Source: Oegoconia quadripuncta (lineage: Eukaryota; Arthropoda; Insecta; Lepidoptera; Autostichidae). From it: DNA of 64,000 nt. Made by a program: the position numbers and the translations under genes. This document shows, piece after piece, positions 20,525 to 32,706 of the stretch (its first letter is position 1; each line of letters begins with the position of its first letter). The notes under the pieces were generated by a model. That model saw only the letters and a program-made list of their open reading frames with translations. It did no database searches and was not told the origin of the DNA. The DNA lies in contig OX438752.1 in assembly GCA_949316235.1 (NCBI GenBank), positions 1,821,001-1,885,000 of the forward strand, read 5' to 3'.

Positions 20525-20879
20525 TTTATGTTGGCAGAACATGCTGGCCCACCACCTTGGCCGAATTTGTACAGCTAAAATACAGGATATTTTTCAAAAA
20601 GACGATTCCTAGTTTTATCTCCAGAAAAAAAAAACAAAATTACGTCTGAAAGTATAAATAATCCATTAAAGCTTTTAATCCAGGTTGTATTTGATAAATA
20701 AATATCTTGTAACAAAGACTTCTAGTAGGTAGTACAGTTAGCTACAGAGAAACATGACCCCCCGTTCAGGTAAATACGGGGGTCATGTTTCTGACTAAGT
20801 ATATGTAGAAGTCTCAGTTATCGTTTGGTCGAGTAGTAGGTGTAAATGAATAGTAGTTGTAAGTAATTCTTATTATATT

Positions 20880-21073
20880 GCGGTTGCGGGTTCGAATCCC
20901 GCGAGGGGTAAATGTTTGTATGATGAATACCAACATTTATTCTCGAGTCTTGGTTGTTTATATAAATATTTATGTATGTTTATCCGTTATCTAGTATCCA
21001 TAGCACAAGCTTTGCTTAGTTTGGGACTAGATGATTGGTGTAAGTGTCCGAAATATTTATTTATTTATTTATT
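20880..21073 (+). repeat. SINE family 2, 5'-truncated
   Basis: It starts at the B box (cggttgcgggttcgaatccc), lacks box A, and ends in (ATTT)n at about 21053-21075. Confidence 0.7.
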
Positions 21074-21411
21074 TATACTATATGGAATAGTCGTTGGTAG
21101 AGGACAACCTATAAAATTATTACGTTTGAACAAAAACGTTTGCACAATTCGCAATTCGTTGTCAATGTTATAAATTGTAAATCTATGTATGTATATAATA
21201 TATATATATATACACACAACTTTTGAAGACTGGGTATATTATACTTGTAGGCTCTGTACTACTTGAAGGATGCGTAACCTGAACCCCACTTGATTGCACC
21301 GAAGCGCACCAGCGTTTATACAACTAAAAAGTTTAAAAGTTTTTGACACAAATGGTCCAAGAGTTGATGATGATGACGGACCACTCACTCGCCAATTGGG
21401 AGAAACTGTAA

Positions 21412-21594
21412 GGGCCGTATTAATACATCGATCTTGAGATTGAGATCGCGTCTCAGTCTCAATACTATTTTTTCTTTGATACTGTTTTAATATGCAACTG
21501 ATTCTCAAGCGCCAATTTTTCCTTACAAGCGAGTAACTTAATTTAGCTTGTAAGGAAGCGTCTCAATTTTGAGAACGGTTTACTAACATGGGCC
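21412..21594. mobile_element. Short H-related MITE variant
   Basis: 183 bp with ends gggccgtattaata / tactaacatgggcc, flanked by TAA on both sides. Internally it has gatcttgagattgagatcgc and an inverted arm tctcaattttgagaacgg. Related to 36143-36287. Confidence 0.65.
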
Positions 21595-21596
21595 TA

Positions 21597-21735
21597 AGGC
21601 CCGTTTTTCAGAATTATATGCGCTTGAGCATAGTTAAAAAGAGATGCCGATATACGAGTTACATGTAGCTGTCCCTTTTTAACTGTCCTCAAGCGGAGAT
21701 CTCTGCTTGAGTAACATTCTGTAATATATTTCTAT
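21597..21735. mobile_element. Foldback repeat B
   Basis: The arms 'cagaattatatgcgcttgag' and 'cttgagtaacattctgtaat' are inverted relatives. A second copy lies at 36015-36140, again touching a short H-type MITE. Confidence 0.5.
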
Positions 21736-22169
21736 CGGGTGTAAGCATAAATAGATAGATCGATTTTCCATACAAGCTGAATTCGACCGTATTTTCCGTA
21801 AGATAACTATCAAAGTTAGTCAAAATTTTATGCGACTTGCATCCTTTACAAATTGAGGAACTGCTAAACCCAATGCTGCATTTTCCCTTACTTTCCCAAT
21901 TTAAAAAGAAAGTTAGTCGCTTAAAGATTTTTAACTATACGGCTGAATTAAGCATGCAGGCACAATCGATCTACCAAGTCCGATGGTCATGAGGCATTGT
22001 CAGCCATTTTGTATCAGTTGAGTGAATGATGACAACCGGTCACATGTATCTCGCACGTATACGCGGCGCGTCTGAGCAATCAAGTGGATTGTCTTACCTT
22101 CTATAAGTAACTTTGTAAAGTATCAGTAGATAGTAGCGAATTAGTGAATGCGCTTGTGAATGACAATAA

Positions 22170-22282
22170 AGCGTCTCAATATCTGATATTTGTTTTTTTT
22201 TTATGCTAAAATTTTTATTTGTATCTCTTGTCTCAATATCTGATATTTGTTTTTTTTTATGTTAAAATTTTTATTTGTATTT
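22170..22282 (+). repeat. Tandem duplication of about 55-60 bp
   Basis: 'ctcaatatctgatatttg', a T-run, then 'aaaatttttatttgtat' occurs twice in a row, immediately before a SINE 1 copy. Confidence 0.7.
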
Positions 22283-22304
22283 ATTTGCACACACGTACAT
22301 AAAT

Positions 22305-22636
22305 ACCGCCTCCGTGGCTCAATGTAAACAATTGGGTTTACGATTCGGAGGTCGCGGGTTCGATCCCCAGCGGGGACATGTTAAGTACTCGGTTTGGTTG
22401 GTGGTAGTTAGGGCATTTTAAATGTCCGCCTGGCTAGCTACCACCATCTTATCTAAATCTGCCGCCAAGCAGCAATGTTAATAGCATTGTTGTGTTCCGG
22501 TTGTCCGTGATAAGATAGCCAGTCCCCCAAATGTGTTGGGGTTTCCGGGTCAGTACGCTTCCACCTTCGACCTCATCTTCACTTAACATCAGGTGTGATT
22601 GAGGTGAAGTACCAACCCGTTGTGAATACCTAAAAT
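22305..22636 (+). repeat. SINE family 1, near full-length
   Basis: tRNA-like head (cgcctccgtggctcaatg, B box cgcgggttcgatccccagcg), body and 3' end 'aagtaccaacccgttgtg'. Reference copy for this family in the window. Confidence 0.85.
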
Positions 22637-22654
22637 GAAAAAAAAATAAATAAA

Positions 22655-22935
22655 CGCAAATACGCGTAAATATGAAGAAACAGATAATACAAAGAGAGAA
22701 ATGGTAACACACTGTGGACTCACCACTGAAAGAGCGAAACACTTCAAATACTGGTTTTCAGTTACAAATAAAAGTACGCACATAAGTACATAAATAAATA
22801 ATAAATAAATATCCTTGGACATGCACACAGCGCTATCTAGTTCCACTTTATGCAAATATAGGCTTGTGTTGCGGATACCAGATGGTTGATAAACTACTTC
22901 AATACATGTACCTACATTTGCTGTCAATCGTGAGT
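22655..22935 (-). repeat. SINE fragments (GATA-tail family and SINE 3)
   Basis: 22655-22795 is the inverse of part of the insertion at 51481-51826 (gtaactgaaaaccagt). 22798-22935 is the tail half of SINE 3. Confidence 0.55.
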
Positions 22936-23561
22936 GAATTGTTGTATGTACCATCTGACCAATGTCGTCTGTAGCCTATGGCCAAAGAGTATAGTAACTA
23001 TCCCAAAGCTATGGCTATACCCAAGTACCTACTCTACTTTTGCCCGGGGTGTACCTATCTGCTTTGCGTGTTACCAGCACGTGTAATAATCAGTGGTCGG
23101 AGTAGGTAGAGCTGTTTGGGGCGAATGACCGCAAACATTGATGTTAACATGGATATGCCTCTGAAATCCCGGGATTTTGAAATTGTCGATCACCAGAATA
23201 AAAAAGGATGTAAAGAGTTCTTTTTTAATTACCTATATATACTATTTTTCTTGTAGTTCATATTTAGAAAATGTTTTCTGTCTTTCTCTATCTAACAAAG
23301 CAGTAAATAACAAAAATAGCTCGACCTACTCCTATAAACACTACTTAAACAATGGTTTTTTAATTCCGAGAAAACCCGGGATTCCGGGAAATATTTGGCA
23401 TATCCATGTTATGTCCGCATGTCGCAAGTAGCAAAAACAGCTCTACCTACTTCGACCACTAGTAATAATCCCACCCTGTTTAATGTTCTCTATCTTACGT
23501 AGACGCGGTGCGGGTGCGGAAGCGGGTTCCACATACCGTTTTCGACACTGCCCCATGTGAG

Positions 23562-23884
23562 TGGTGTCGATTCGGATGTACAACGAACTAACTAAATTTA
23601 AAGAAGATACATCCTTTTCTAACACTATTAACATGAAAGGGACGACTATAAATTAAGTCCTGTCAAATTAAGTTAAGAGCTGTCAAAACAAGTCGCTCCA
23701 TAGTATTTTAATCGTGACGTCGCTAGGTGTACACCTGATATTGATAAAGAAGTGCTTGTTTTGATCCTTTTACTTAATTTGACAGGGCTTAATTATATGT
23801 CGTCCTTTTCATGTATTAGTGGTTAGAAAAGGATACATATAATTTAAATTTAGTTTAGTTCGTTGTACATCCGAATCGACACCA
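23562..23884. mobile_element. Long-TIR foldback MITE
   Basis: 'tggtgtcgattcggatgtac' at 23562 is inverted at 23865-23884. The similarity extends over roughly 100-150 bp per arm (aaggatacat, cattaatttgacagg-like motifs). Non-coding. Confidence 0.7.
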
Positions 23885-24339
23885 ATGTCCCGCATGATGT
23901 CAAACGTGCATAAAAAGGCGAAAACATGAAATACAAGAATCGACTGGAGCATGGAATGGGAATAATGAGATGCAAATCGCGACAAGGTAGAAGTTTATGT
24001 CCAACAGTGGACTTCTGTAGACTGTTGATGTGTGTCTGTGAAAAGATCTTGATCGATCGATCTATTTTTTTTTTAATATGCAACAGATTGTCAAGCGTTC
24101 TCAGTCTTGAGAACGATTTATTAACAAGGGCTCCATTACGGATTTCCGACATATTAGTTCAAGATGGTCACTTTTCATCAATATTTGAGGGTTTTGGCTT
24201 AGTATTCCTAATCCAAACTTTCATTCGAGAATGGTGTCTAAATTGCCTCACTGGTTACTTTAGTCTGTGGTCACTGAATGAACTAAACTAAATTATGAAT
24301 GAACTTTGATAAATGTCAAAAGACATTTATTCCAAAAGT

Positions 24340-24427
24340 CATCTGAGATATAAAGAAGACTTGGCTGTATGGGCTTGATCCCTTTGCCTTCCAATAATAT
24401 TGGAAAAGAAACCAAAAAAAAAAAGAG
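24340..24427 (+). repeat. 3' end of retroposon family R
   Basis: 'ttggctgtatgggcttgatc', 'cctttgcctt' and an A-rich tail match the 3' ends of the copies at 38219-38627 and 59459-59855. Confidence 0.5.
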
Positions 24428-24567
24428 AAAGTCATCTGAGATCTTAGACGATCGAATCGCAATTTGCTTCCTTTAACTCGAAAACAATTTGCAAATGTGA
24501 ATAAATCCGGGAATATCATCATCATAAACATGCTCTTCATGGGTTAGTAACAAGATAAGTCTCAGAA

Positions 24568-27500
24568 ATGGAGGGTGAAGTGGATCTTCACCAGGTGCCT
24601 TTGTCGGCACTCACTTACGAAGCCCGGAATCTTTTGTCATGCCTATTGAATACCACAAAAATACTCCTCAGCGAAGGCCCCGATAAACTGCCGAGGTATT
24701 TTAGTGTTTTATTTATCTAAACAAATAGTGATTACACGATTATCAGTCTAATTAACACCGCCCAACAATATTGTTTTACTGTCTCATAGTGATAACGGAA
24801 TGAAATCTACAGATTTGTATATATGTTGTTGACATCGGGCAGATGTGGTAGATTATACCTGAGATGAGTCTATTCAAATCCGGCGATTTACTAACACTTA
24901 AGTTAGGACGCAAGATGTAGCTCAAGATCACTGAAGAAAAGACATACATAAATACCCAAGGCTACGCCTGCAATACCTTTGTCCTGTTGTTTCTTGGGCT
25001 TCTTTTTAAATCCCGCCCCGAAGTTTACACTGTGACCGGAAATTCGGATTTTCAAGTGTAAATTTTAGCCATGAAAATAAAGAAATATTCATTGATTGTA
25101 AACAAGCTCTGTTATTTTTAACTCGTTCAGGGAGACAGCAGTAAGCTGTAATGTTGAAAGGTGGGTTGCATCCCTGAACATGTTAAGCTTAAAAACTACA
25201 CCCACAACTACTTTCTTCCCATTAACTTTGTTTAGGATTTACTTGAACATAATCATCTGCCTAAGTCTTTTCATGTCAGGGCACACTCCTTCAAAATTAT
25301 GGGAGTGCAGTTTGATGTGTTTATTTCACTGATGCATATTTTTTTCCACACTTCTTGTATTTGTATGTCTTCTTAGTCATGCAGACTTTCTCGTAAATAC
25401 ATATATATATAGGTATAGTTCTTGACTGTTTTGTTACCAACACTTTGTTGGATGTAAATTCTATCAATTTCTATTTGAAGCAAGAATAAAAACTAACATA
25501 TTCCATAGTCATTGTTAATGTTTATATAAATATTTATGCATGTTTATCCATTATCTAGTATCCATAGGCTGCAGCACAGATAAGTGTTGTTCAAAATAAA
25601 TATAATTTATCTTAAGATATTTTTTTTTTTATGTATAACGGGTTGGTACTTGACCTCAATCACACCTGATGTTAAGTGAAGATGAGGTCGAAGGTGGAAG
25701 CGTACTGACCCGGAAACCCCAACACATTTGGGGGACTGGCTATCTTATCTCTGACAACTGGAACACAACAATGCTATTAACATTGCTGCTTGGCGGCATA
25801 TTTAGATAAGCTGGTGGTAGCTAGCCAGGCGGACATTTAAAATGCCTTACCACCAACCAAACCGAGTACTTAAATATGTACCCCGCTGGGGATCGAACCC
25901 GCGACCTCCGAATCGTAAACCCAATGTTGTTTACATTGAGCCATGGAGGTGGTTAAATCTAATCTTCTGTTTGCAGAAAATTATTGCCAATAATTGTTAC
26001 CTTTACAGAGACTGGCGAGGCCTAGCGTCTCTCATTAATATATCCTCAGAAATTGCAAACTCATATGATAAGGACAAAGCTGGTAAGGTCATAGATCATT
26101 GGATACACAAGAGAGATGGAACGGCTACCATCGGCAAACTGCTAGAGTTTGTGCAACGTATAGACAGATATGATATATTTGATGATTTCTCAGACCTCTC
26201 AACTAGAGGAAATCTTATTAGTAAGTAAAAACAAACATAATTTTTAGGATTTTGGTTAACAGCAGTGTCCAGAATTTTGGTAGCAAAAATTTTGCTATGT
26301 AAGAATTGATTGAAAGTTGGAAATTCAAAGGTACTAATATTACACTACTAATTTATACAAGACGATTTATAATTTTTATAGAGACGAGCTTGACAGTTTT
26401 GATAAGGGATGGTTTGTGCTCGCCAAGAACAGAAACGATTGGAAACAGATGAGGGAGGCCTTTGCCCAGCAGTGGGACACTATGGGCTCTTAATAATAAT
26501 AATTTATGCAAAACAATGAATTCAGGGAAATTCCAAAGAGGTACTAATAATAAATTAAAGTTATTTTAATGTAAATAAAGAAAATAGATAGTAATTTGGA
26601 TACTGATTTTAAAATTCTTGCTACAAAAGTTCTTGACCTGCATATGGTATACCGAATTACACTACCCCGAAACACGTTTGACCGAAGAACGGTTGATTGA
26701 ATTAATTTTAACAACGGTTTTAATTAAAATTTTTAATGATGAACAAACTCCGCAATGTACTATGAATTCAATCAACCGTTCTTCGGTCAAACGTGTTTTG
26801 GAGTAGTGTAATTCGATATACCATAGCAACTCCAAAGTTCTTCCTGGTGTCAAAGGTTAATGGGATACGCATTGCACACAGAATTGTACTTGCATATTAT
26901 AGTTTTGTAAATGTCAACATGATCAATCTTTTATAACACTTTAGACAGGAAAGAATTTTTTATTTTGTGTTATGTTTTTCCGTTTTTTTATAAAGAAATT
27001 ATCTAGTAAATGGGGTATTCTGTGTTCATAGTTCAATTTATCAATTGTCCCAACTAATAATAGTCTGTTTCTCTAATTTTCCAGTAAACCAACAAGCTCC
27101 CCGCGGCAATAACAACTTAGAGATAGCGTTACGTGGTTCCCAAGCTGTCAGACTCCGAGATGAGGATGATATTGAAGAGAACCTCATTACTTTTGCTGAT
27201 AAGATCCATGGGTCTCCTCAATTCTACCATGCATACATTTTATTTGCGCAGGAGGACAGAGATTTTGTCGATATGATGCTCATACGAATGCGGGAGAAGA
27301 ATTTTAAGGTAATATAATATGTCCAAATTTAGTAAAGTTATTAATTCTGTGGGACAACCCAGGCTAATTAAAAAATATTTCTGTATGATTTTGTATAGAG
27401 ACCAATCATTAATTAAATTGATAATAGACAAACATGCCTCCAGTCAAGCGCAAACAGGAAACCTGCATGGTCGAGAAACAATACACACTCGTATTCATAG

Positions 27501-29962
27501 CTGGGCATTAACTCATTAATCCGTTAATCATTGATTAGCTTTTAGGTTAACTTTAATAAATCTTAACGGACTCGTTGATTTCCGTTAAATTCCTCCAAAT
27601 CCAATCCAATTAATTTACCAAAAAAATACCGCACGCGCTAAATTACACACCATCCAATTATACACGTCTTACGCGCAGCGACATGGAAATTATTTTTATT
27701 TTGACACAGATTAACGTTAACATGTTCACGGACACTGAACCAGACACAATAGAAGTTTTATTGTTATTACGTCTATAGGCGTTCAGTGTCCGTCAACGTG
27801 TTAACTTGCATTAAACCTTTTGATAAATAGTGCCCAGCTTTGCTCGTTTGTCCTTGAATTAATTTTTATAACAGGATCTATCATTTCAGATGTGTACAGA
27901 AGGTGACATCCTACCTGAACATTCCAGTACATACACCGCTGTCTCCCGTCTTATCTCATCGGACCGTTGCCATCGGATTGTGCTGGTGTACTCACCTGAC
28001 TTCCTCATAAGCCCAGCGAATAACTTCTATATGGACTATGCGCAGGCTATTGGCATTGGTAAAGGATATTTATTTATATTATTATAATCTTGAAAATAAA
28101 TTTATTCTTCTGCAAATAAATATTCATTCATTGAAAATGTTTTCCAGAGATGCGCAAACCGAAGATAGTGCCAGTGATGTATCGCCACTGTCAGCTGCCG
28201 CCGCAGGTCACCTTCTACAGTAAGCTGTACTACAATCAGCTGAACAACAAGACGTCGTATGACTTCTGGGACCGGCTCAGTTACTCGCTCACAGTCACGC
28301 CTAAAGCGCCGAGGTATTATAGAATTTCTTTTAGTCCCAAACGTACAATGCTATATGACAATGCAGCAAATGCTGACACCCAATCCCTTTGCCACAAATA
28401 CATTTAAATATGTCAAAAATGACAATTTTCACGAGCCTACACCTTCCTCACAGGCCGGCAACGCATCTGTGACCCTTTTGGTGTTTGTGGCGGCGGTGAT
28501 TGCTTTCCATCAGGTGTTCATGCTCGTTTGCCGCCCTCTCATATAAAAAAAAAAATACATACAAAATGTTTTATCTACGGGATTTTCTGTATTTGTTGGC
28601 AATAAATACTTTTGTTTTTCTTTCTTTACTTCTCATTTCAGCCATGGGACGTCCACTGTTAAACTTAGCCCTGATGTTGAGTTCGAGTTATATTGTTATC
28701 CCATAATTAATTATAGCGTAGCGGTCCGTGTTCGATTCCCAGGCAGGGCATGTAAAATGCTTTTAAATTTAATGTAATTACTTATGTGCATTTATTCGAC
28801 TGCTCTTACATGGTGAAGGAAAACATCGTGAGGAAACCTGCATGCCTGAGAAATGATAATTCAAAGGCATGTGAAGTCCTCAACCCGTACTAGACCAGTG
28901 TGGTGACTCTGGCCCATACTCTCTTCTTATAATATTGTATTTTCACCGAGCTTGATACTTAGATAAATATGTCAAACTTCAGCTCACTCAGATACAAGCA
29001 AGTAGTTGAAAAATGCTTTGCAAATTTTAAAACGGACAACTTACATACAAACGTTACCTTACCTTTGGCTTTTCACTTAAAATCAGTTGTGATTAAATTC
29101 AAGTACTAACCCGTTATACGCAAAAATAGAATTTAAACTTACAGAATAGAATATTTGATTTAGACGGTTTTTTTTTTAATGAAAAACTGGTTTCGCGTTT
29201 GACTACAATCTCACCTGATGGAAAGTGACGATGTAGCCGAAGATGTATCACGCGCACCCAGTAAATGCCTATTCACTCTAGACTTGAAGATCCCACGGGA
29301 AAAACCGACGCGGGCAGTGAGTTCCATACCTTAGCAGTCCGCATTATAAATGATGAAGCAAAGCGCTTAGTGCGGATGTTTGGTATGTTGACAACATATG
29401 GATTGAAACCCCCCCCCCGCGCCTGGTTGTCCGAAGATGGAAAGGGAACGGTGGGATAAGATCGTGCAATTCCATCGCACACTCACCTAAATGTATTTGG
29501 TAAAACACTGAAAGGCATGCGACCCTACGGCGGTGTTCAAGGCTTTACAATTTGCCGGTAACCGTTGAGTCATCGCCTATGAGTCTTATGGCGCGTCGTT
29601 CCACAGTTTTCGCATATATAATATTAACTAACTAAGCAAGTCATGACTAGCTTCTTAATAAAAACCTTTGTTCCAGAATAAATGGCCTGAATGGTAACAC
29701 CTCAACATCGTGCTCAGCGGTGAACATAACTGAAATATCAAGTGAACCATACACTAATGGGAATACTAGCCAGCTTCAAAGACCTTTACTTGAGCTACCG
29801 AGCTCTACCCGGAGCATTTCTATGACCGAAATAGACAGTACCGGACTGGAGGACAGTCGCTCTCTAAGTGGGTCAAGCCAGTCCGGAGAAGTAAGGAAGA
29901 AGAGCAGACTGAGGAATATATTTTCACTGAAATTCATAAAGAAAAACCATGTGAAGGAATGA
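24568..29962 (+). CDS. MyD88: MyD88, Toll-pathway adaptor (complete, six coding exons)
   Basis: Cytoplasmic adaptor that binds activated Toll receptors through its TIR domain and recruits Tube/Pelle kinases through its death domain. Exons: 24568-24695, 26009-26220, 27085-27308, 27890-28058, 28148-28313, 29677-29962. They sum to 1185 nt, 394 aa plus TGA, and all junctions are GT-AG and phase-consistent. The death domain is residues about 10-110: exon 1 VPLSALTYEARNLLSCLL, exon 2 DWRGLASLINISSEIA and GTATIGKLLEFVQRID. The TIR domain is about 160-298: FYHAYILFAQEDRDFVD (box 1), GDILPEHSSTYTAVSRLI and IVLVYSPDFLISP (box 2 region), CQLPPQVTFY, DFWDRLSYSL (box 3). The last exon is a Ser/Thr-rich tail ending in a basic KKSRLRNIFSLKFIKK segment. 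The start is the first ATG of exon 1, where the family's death-domain prelude begins. Introns hold a SINE, a MITE and LINE debris. Confidence 0.95.
25631..25955 (-). repeat. SINE family 1 in MyD88 intron 1
   Basis: Near-complete minus-strand copy whose tRNA-like head ends 53 bp before the exon 2 acceptor (26009). Confidence 0.85.
26645..26823. mobile_element. TA-flanked MITE in MyD88 intron 2
   Basis: 179 bp with inverted arms of about 55 bp (tggtataccgaattacacta / tagtgtaattcgatatacca), including 'cgtttgaccgaagaacggtt'. TA lies at both ends. Confidence 0.8.
28430..28550 (-). mobile_element. LINE-type 3' fragment in MyD88 intron 5
   Basis: 'ttgctttccatcaggtgttc' and 'gctcgtttgccgccctctca' are the inverse of the repeat at 58262-58530, a unit common in moth genomes. 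Confidence 0.5.
29205..29500 (-). mobile_element. LINE RT C-terminal fragment in MyD88 intron 5
   Basis: The minus strand reads FNPYVVNIPNIRTKRFASSF and [16 protein letters not shown], homologous to the fragment at 50480-50775. The '[10 protein letters not shown]' signature is typical of LINE ORF2 C-termini. Confidence 0.65.
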
Positions 29963-30162
29963 AGCTCGAAGGTAATTTAATACTGTATTTTAACAGGGCC
30001 AAAAGGTTATCGGACTGTCCTCGTGATACGATCCAGAATCGCTTCACGATTGCATCTTTAAAAAACGTCGGGGAATCGCAATTGTACCTTGAATTGCAAC
30101 GATTGACGATATCGCTCGCAATTCTACCCGATATACAAATGTTGTGTACTTCCAAATAATTA

Positions 30163-30345
30163 TTAATAAATATGCTTGGACATACACACAGCGCCATCTA
30201 GTTCCATACTAAGCAACTAAACCAGATGGTTGATACACTACATAAATCTATTTTTTTGTATATGAATGAAAACATCCATAATTCGGGAACACAGGTCTGT
30301 ATTCATCATACAAACATGGGGTGTAGCAGTCAGGGTATCAAACCT
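30163..30345 (-). repeat. SINE family 3, partial
   Basis: The tail and body are present (agcgccatctagttcc) but the tRNA-like head is mostly lost. It lies about 200 bp beyond the MyD88 stop and so may sit in the 3' UTR. Confidence 0.6.
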
Positions 30346-31545
30346 GGGGTATGACTTGTAATATAAGACTTCTAATGTACGAGGGTGCGCGAGCGCTTGA
30401 ATAAGTGAGTCTGGTCATGATTAAGAATGAACCTGTCAAGTCGGCTAGGCGGTGCAATCGGTAGGATTGCGTCGTATCCCTCCATTAGAACATACATGAA
30501 TCGACCATCATAGCGATATCGGTTGTGTTTAGGGTTTCCGATCGTACTCTAAAATAGGGTATTACTGTGTAAGTTGTGAATAAATGAATTGGAATTGGTA
30601 TTATACACGTATACACGTAACACTAACAGAGTACGCTAAAACACTTCATTTATGAGCTTTGATCTCTATGATCATAAAATTAGAACATTTTGAGTCGTAC
30701 AATTCTTTTAAAAACAACACGAAGTAAGAATTTTACATAACATGGGATATAGCAATGTGCCCGCCAAAATGACTGGTTAAACTTTTTTTATAAGTCCGTA
30801 TTTACCCTCTCTGATTCACATATACTTTAAATCTTCTAAAAATGTTGAAACCCCTAGATACGTCGCGTAAACGCCGCGTCGCATCATGAGGACGGGCCCT
30901 TAGATTTAAGGTTCATACTGAAATGTGTAAAATTTTGAAAGATAAACATTTTCTTTTAATTTGCCTGGATGGTTACCACAGATGTTAGAACTTAAAATGA
31001 ATATTATTGATTAAATATTTTATGTACAGGTAATAACATTTATTATAGCTGCCAGGGTGATCAAATATAAACGAAAAACGAACCTCAATTACATTGCAAT
31101 ATAATTCAATTTTGTTTGTTCAACACATGCCTCAGTACCAAGGTATTTTAAGCTTTATGGACAATATGGTTAAGGTTCATTTTTCGTAGATGACAAGGCA
31201 ATAAATATTATGAGTTGTATGGAATATACAAATATTTTAGTCCTTGGTACAGTCGGTGTAGTTATTCATTGAATTTTTCATTCATTTTTATGGAATACTG
31301 TGGGCGATGACCCCTCATATGAACTCGTATCGATGATAAATGCTCAAACTTAACTTTTATACAGTGCTTCTGATTTAAGTATCATATCATAATAAATAAT
31401 ATTGTTACAAATTACGTTGACAGATATCTTCGACATACTCAAAGCTTAGATTTAATATAATTAGAAAATATGTTAACGTGTACAAAAAGGGCCGCCCCCA
31501 CACCAATATCAGTTGAGAAGTCCATTCTCGAAGGAGTCCGTAACT
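30346..31545. other. No gene recognised
   Basis: AT-rich intergenic DNA. 30420-30600 resembles a repeat 3' end (gaataaatgaattggaattg). No coding signal seen. Confidence 0.45.
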
Positions 31546-31765
31546 GGGGGTCTACTCTCTACGGGCGTAACTACGGACTTTTTCTTTTGCAGTTTGCTGT
31601 GTCAATTAAAGACCAATCGTCATTATTATACTTTTGTTGTATATAGTTGGACATCACAAGTTAATACGAGACACAAGGAACGTCTGAAGTTGTTAGCAGA
31701 AGAAAAAGTCCGAAGTTAGAGCCGTCCGAAGTTGTTTTCGCTAGAGAGTAAACCCCCAGAACATC
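31546..31765. mobile_element. MITE with GGGTCTACTCTCT termini
   Basis: 'gggggtctactctctacggg' and its inverse 'tagagagtaaaccccc' bound the element. Inner motif 'aaagtccgaagtt'. A second copy lies inverted at 34090-34301. Confidence 0.65.
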
Positions 31766-32706
31766 GAAATACAAACGTGCGAAGAACTGTCACTCGAGAG
31801 ATCGTAGTTCCGATACTCTGTTGGTCGACACATTGCTTGTGAGTTGTGACATAAACCATACAGCGACAGAATACGTCTTCGATGAACCCTAGTGCGAAAG
31901 AACTCCCCAGTATGTTCAACAGAACATCGAAGGCTAAGGTGGGAGCGAAGCGAGTGAACTTTCTGAACCTAACCAATCAAAATCAAAACCAAAAAATGCT
32001 TTATTTTGTAGGTACACAGGGTACACTTAAAATAGTTAGATTTTACATTTTGAAGCTACTGCTTGTTCAAAAGGCAATTTTCCCCTGAGAAGAACAAGCA
32101 AGAAACTCGAGAGGTTGCTCTTTTTTAAAAAAAGGTTTTTGTATTACAAAATTATTAATTATTATTTTATATTATAATATTTCATTATTAATTGTGAAAT
32201 AGCCTGGTTATGCGAACGGGCTGTTTATGTCCATGAATGATTATCATCTAAATAATCTGATATTTTATAATATGCTTTCTTAATGAGTTTCTGTTTTATA
32301 GTATCTTTAAAATTATTGAAAGGAAGATTTTGTATATCAACAGGAACCTTATTGAAAAAGCGTATACATAACCCTTTGAATGAATTACTGACTTTGCGGA
32401 GGCGACTTATGTGACCTGCAAGTTTATCTTAATTTCTTGTATTGACATCATGTTTATCACTATTTTTCCTAAATGATGCTATATATTAATAATGTCCCGA
32501 CATTGGTTAGGTTCAGAGCACCCCGGTGCTCCGACCTATCTTGCTCGCTCGCTTGCTACAAAGGTGTCTTGCGCACTAGCGTTCGTTGATTAAGTACTCT
32601 GTCACTGTACAGTTTATGACATAAGCAAAGTGTCGACCAACAGAGTATAATAACAACGATCTTTCGAAGCACAGTTCTTCGCACGTTTGTATTTCGATGT
32701 TCAGTA
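31757..32706. mobile_element. Foldback element with about 205-bp arms enclosing a LINE
   Basis: 31757-31975 and 32503-32706 are diverged inverted copies ('aacatcgaaatacaaacgtg', 'ctctgttggtcgacac', 'gaacctaaccaa'). Between them is a LINE-A fragment. Confidence 0.6.
31980..32490 (-). mobile_element. 5'-truncated LINE-A copy
   Basis: Minus-strand copy of the RT C-terminus and 3' UTR (agaacaagcaagaaactcga). It sits inside the foldback at 31757-32706. Confidence 0.7.

Noticed and set aside
22305..22380. tRNA-like folds with A and B boxes (also at 13541, 17843, 42780, 46120, 56420 and elsewhere)
   Set aside because: Each is the head of a longer repeated SINE with a shared non-tRNA body and tail, so none is a tRNA gene.
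23177..24291. Several 60-120-codon ORFs between 23.1 and 24.3 kb
   Set aside because: They overlap a foldback MITE and other repeats, with low-complexity AT-rich composition.
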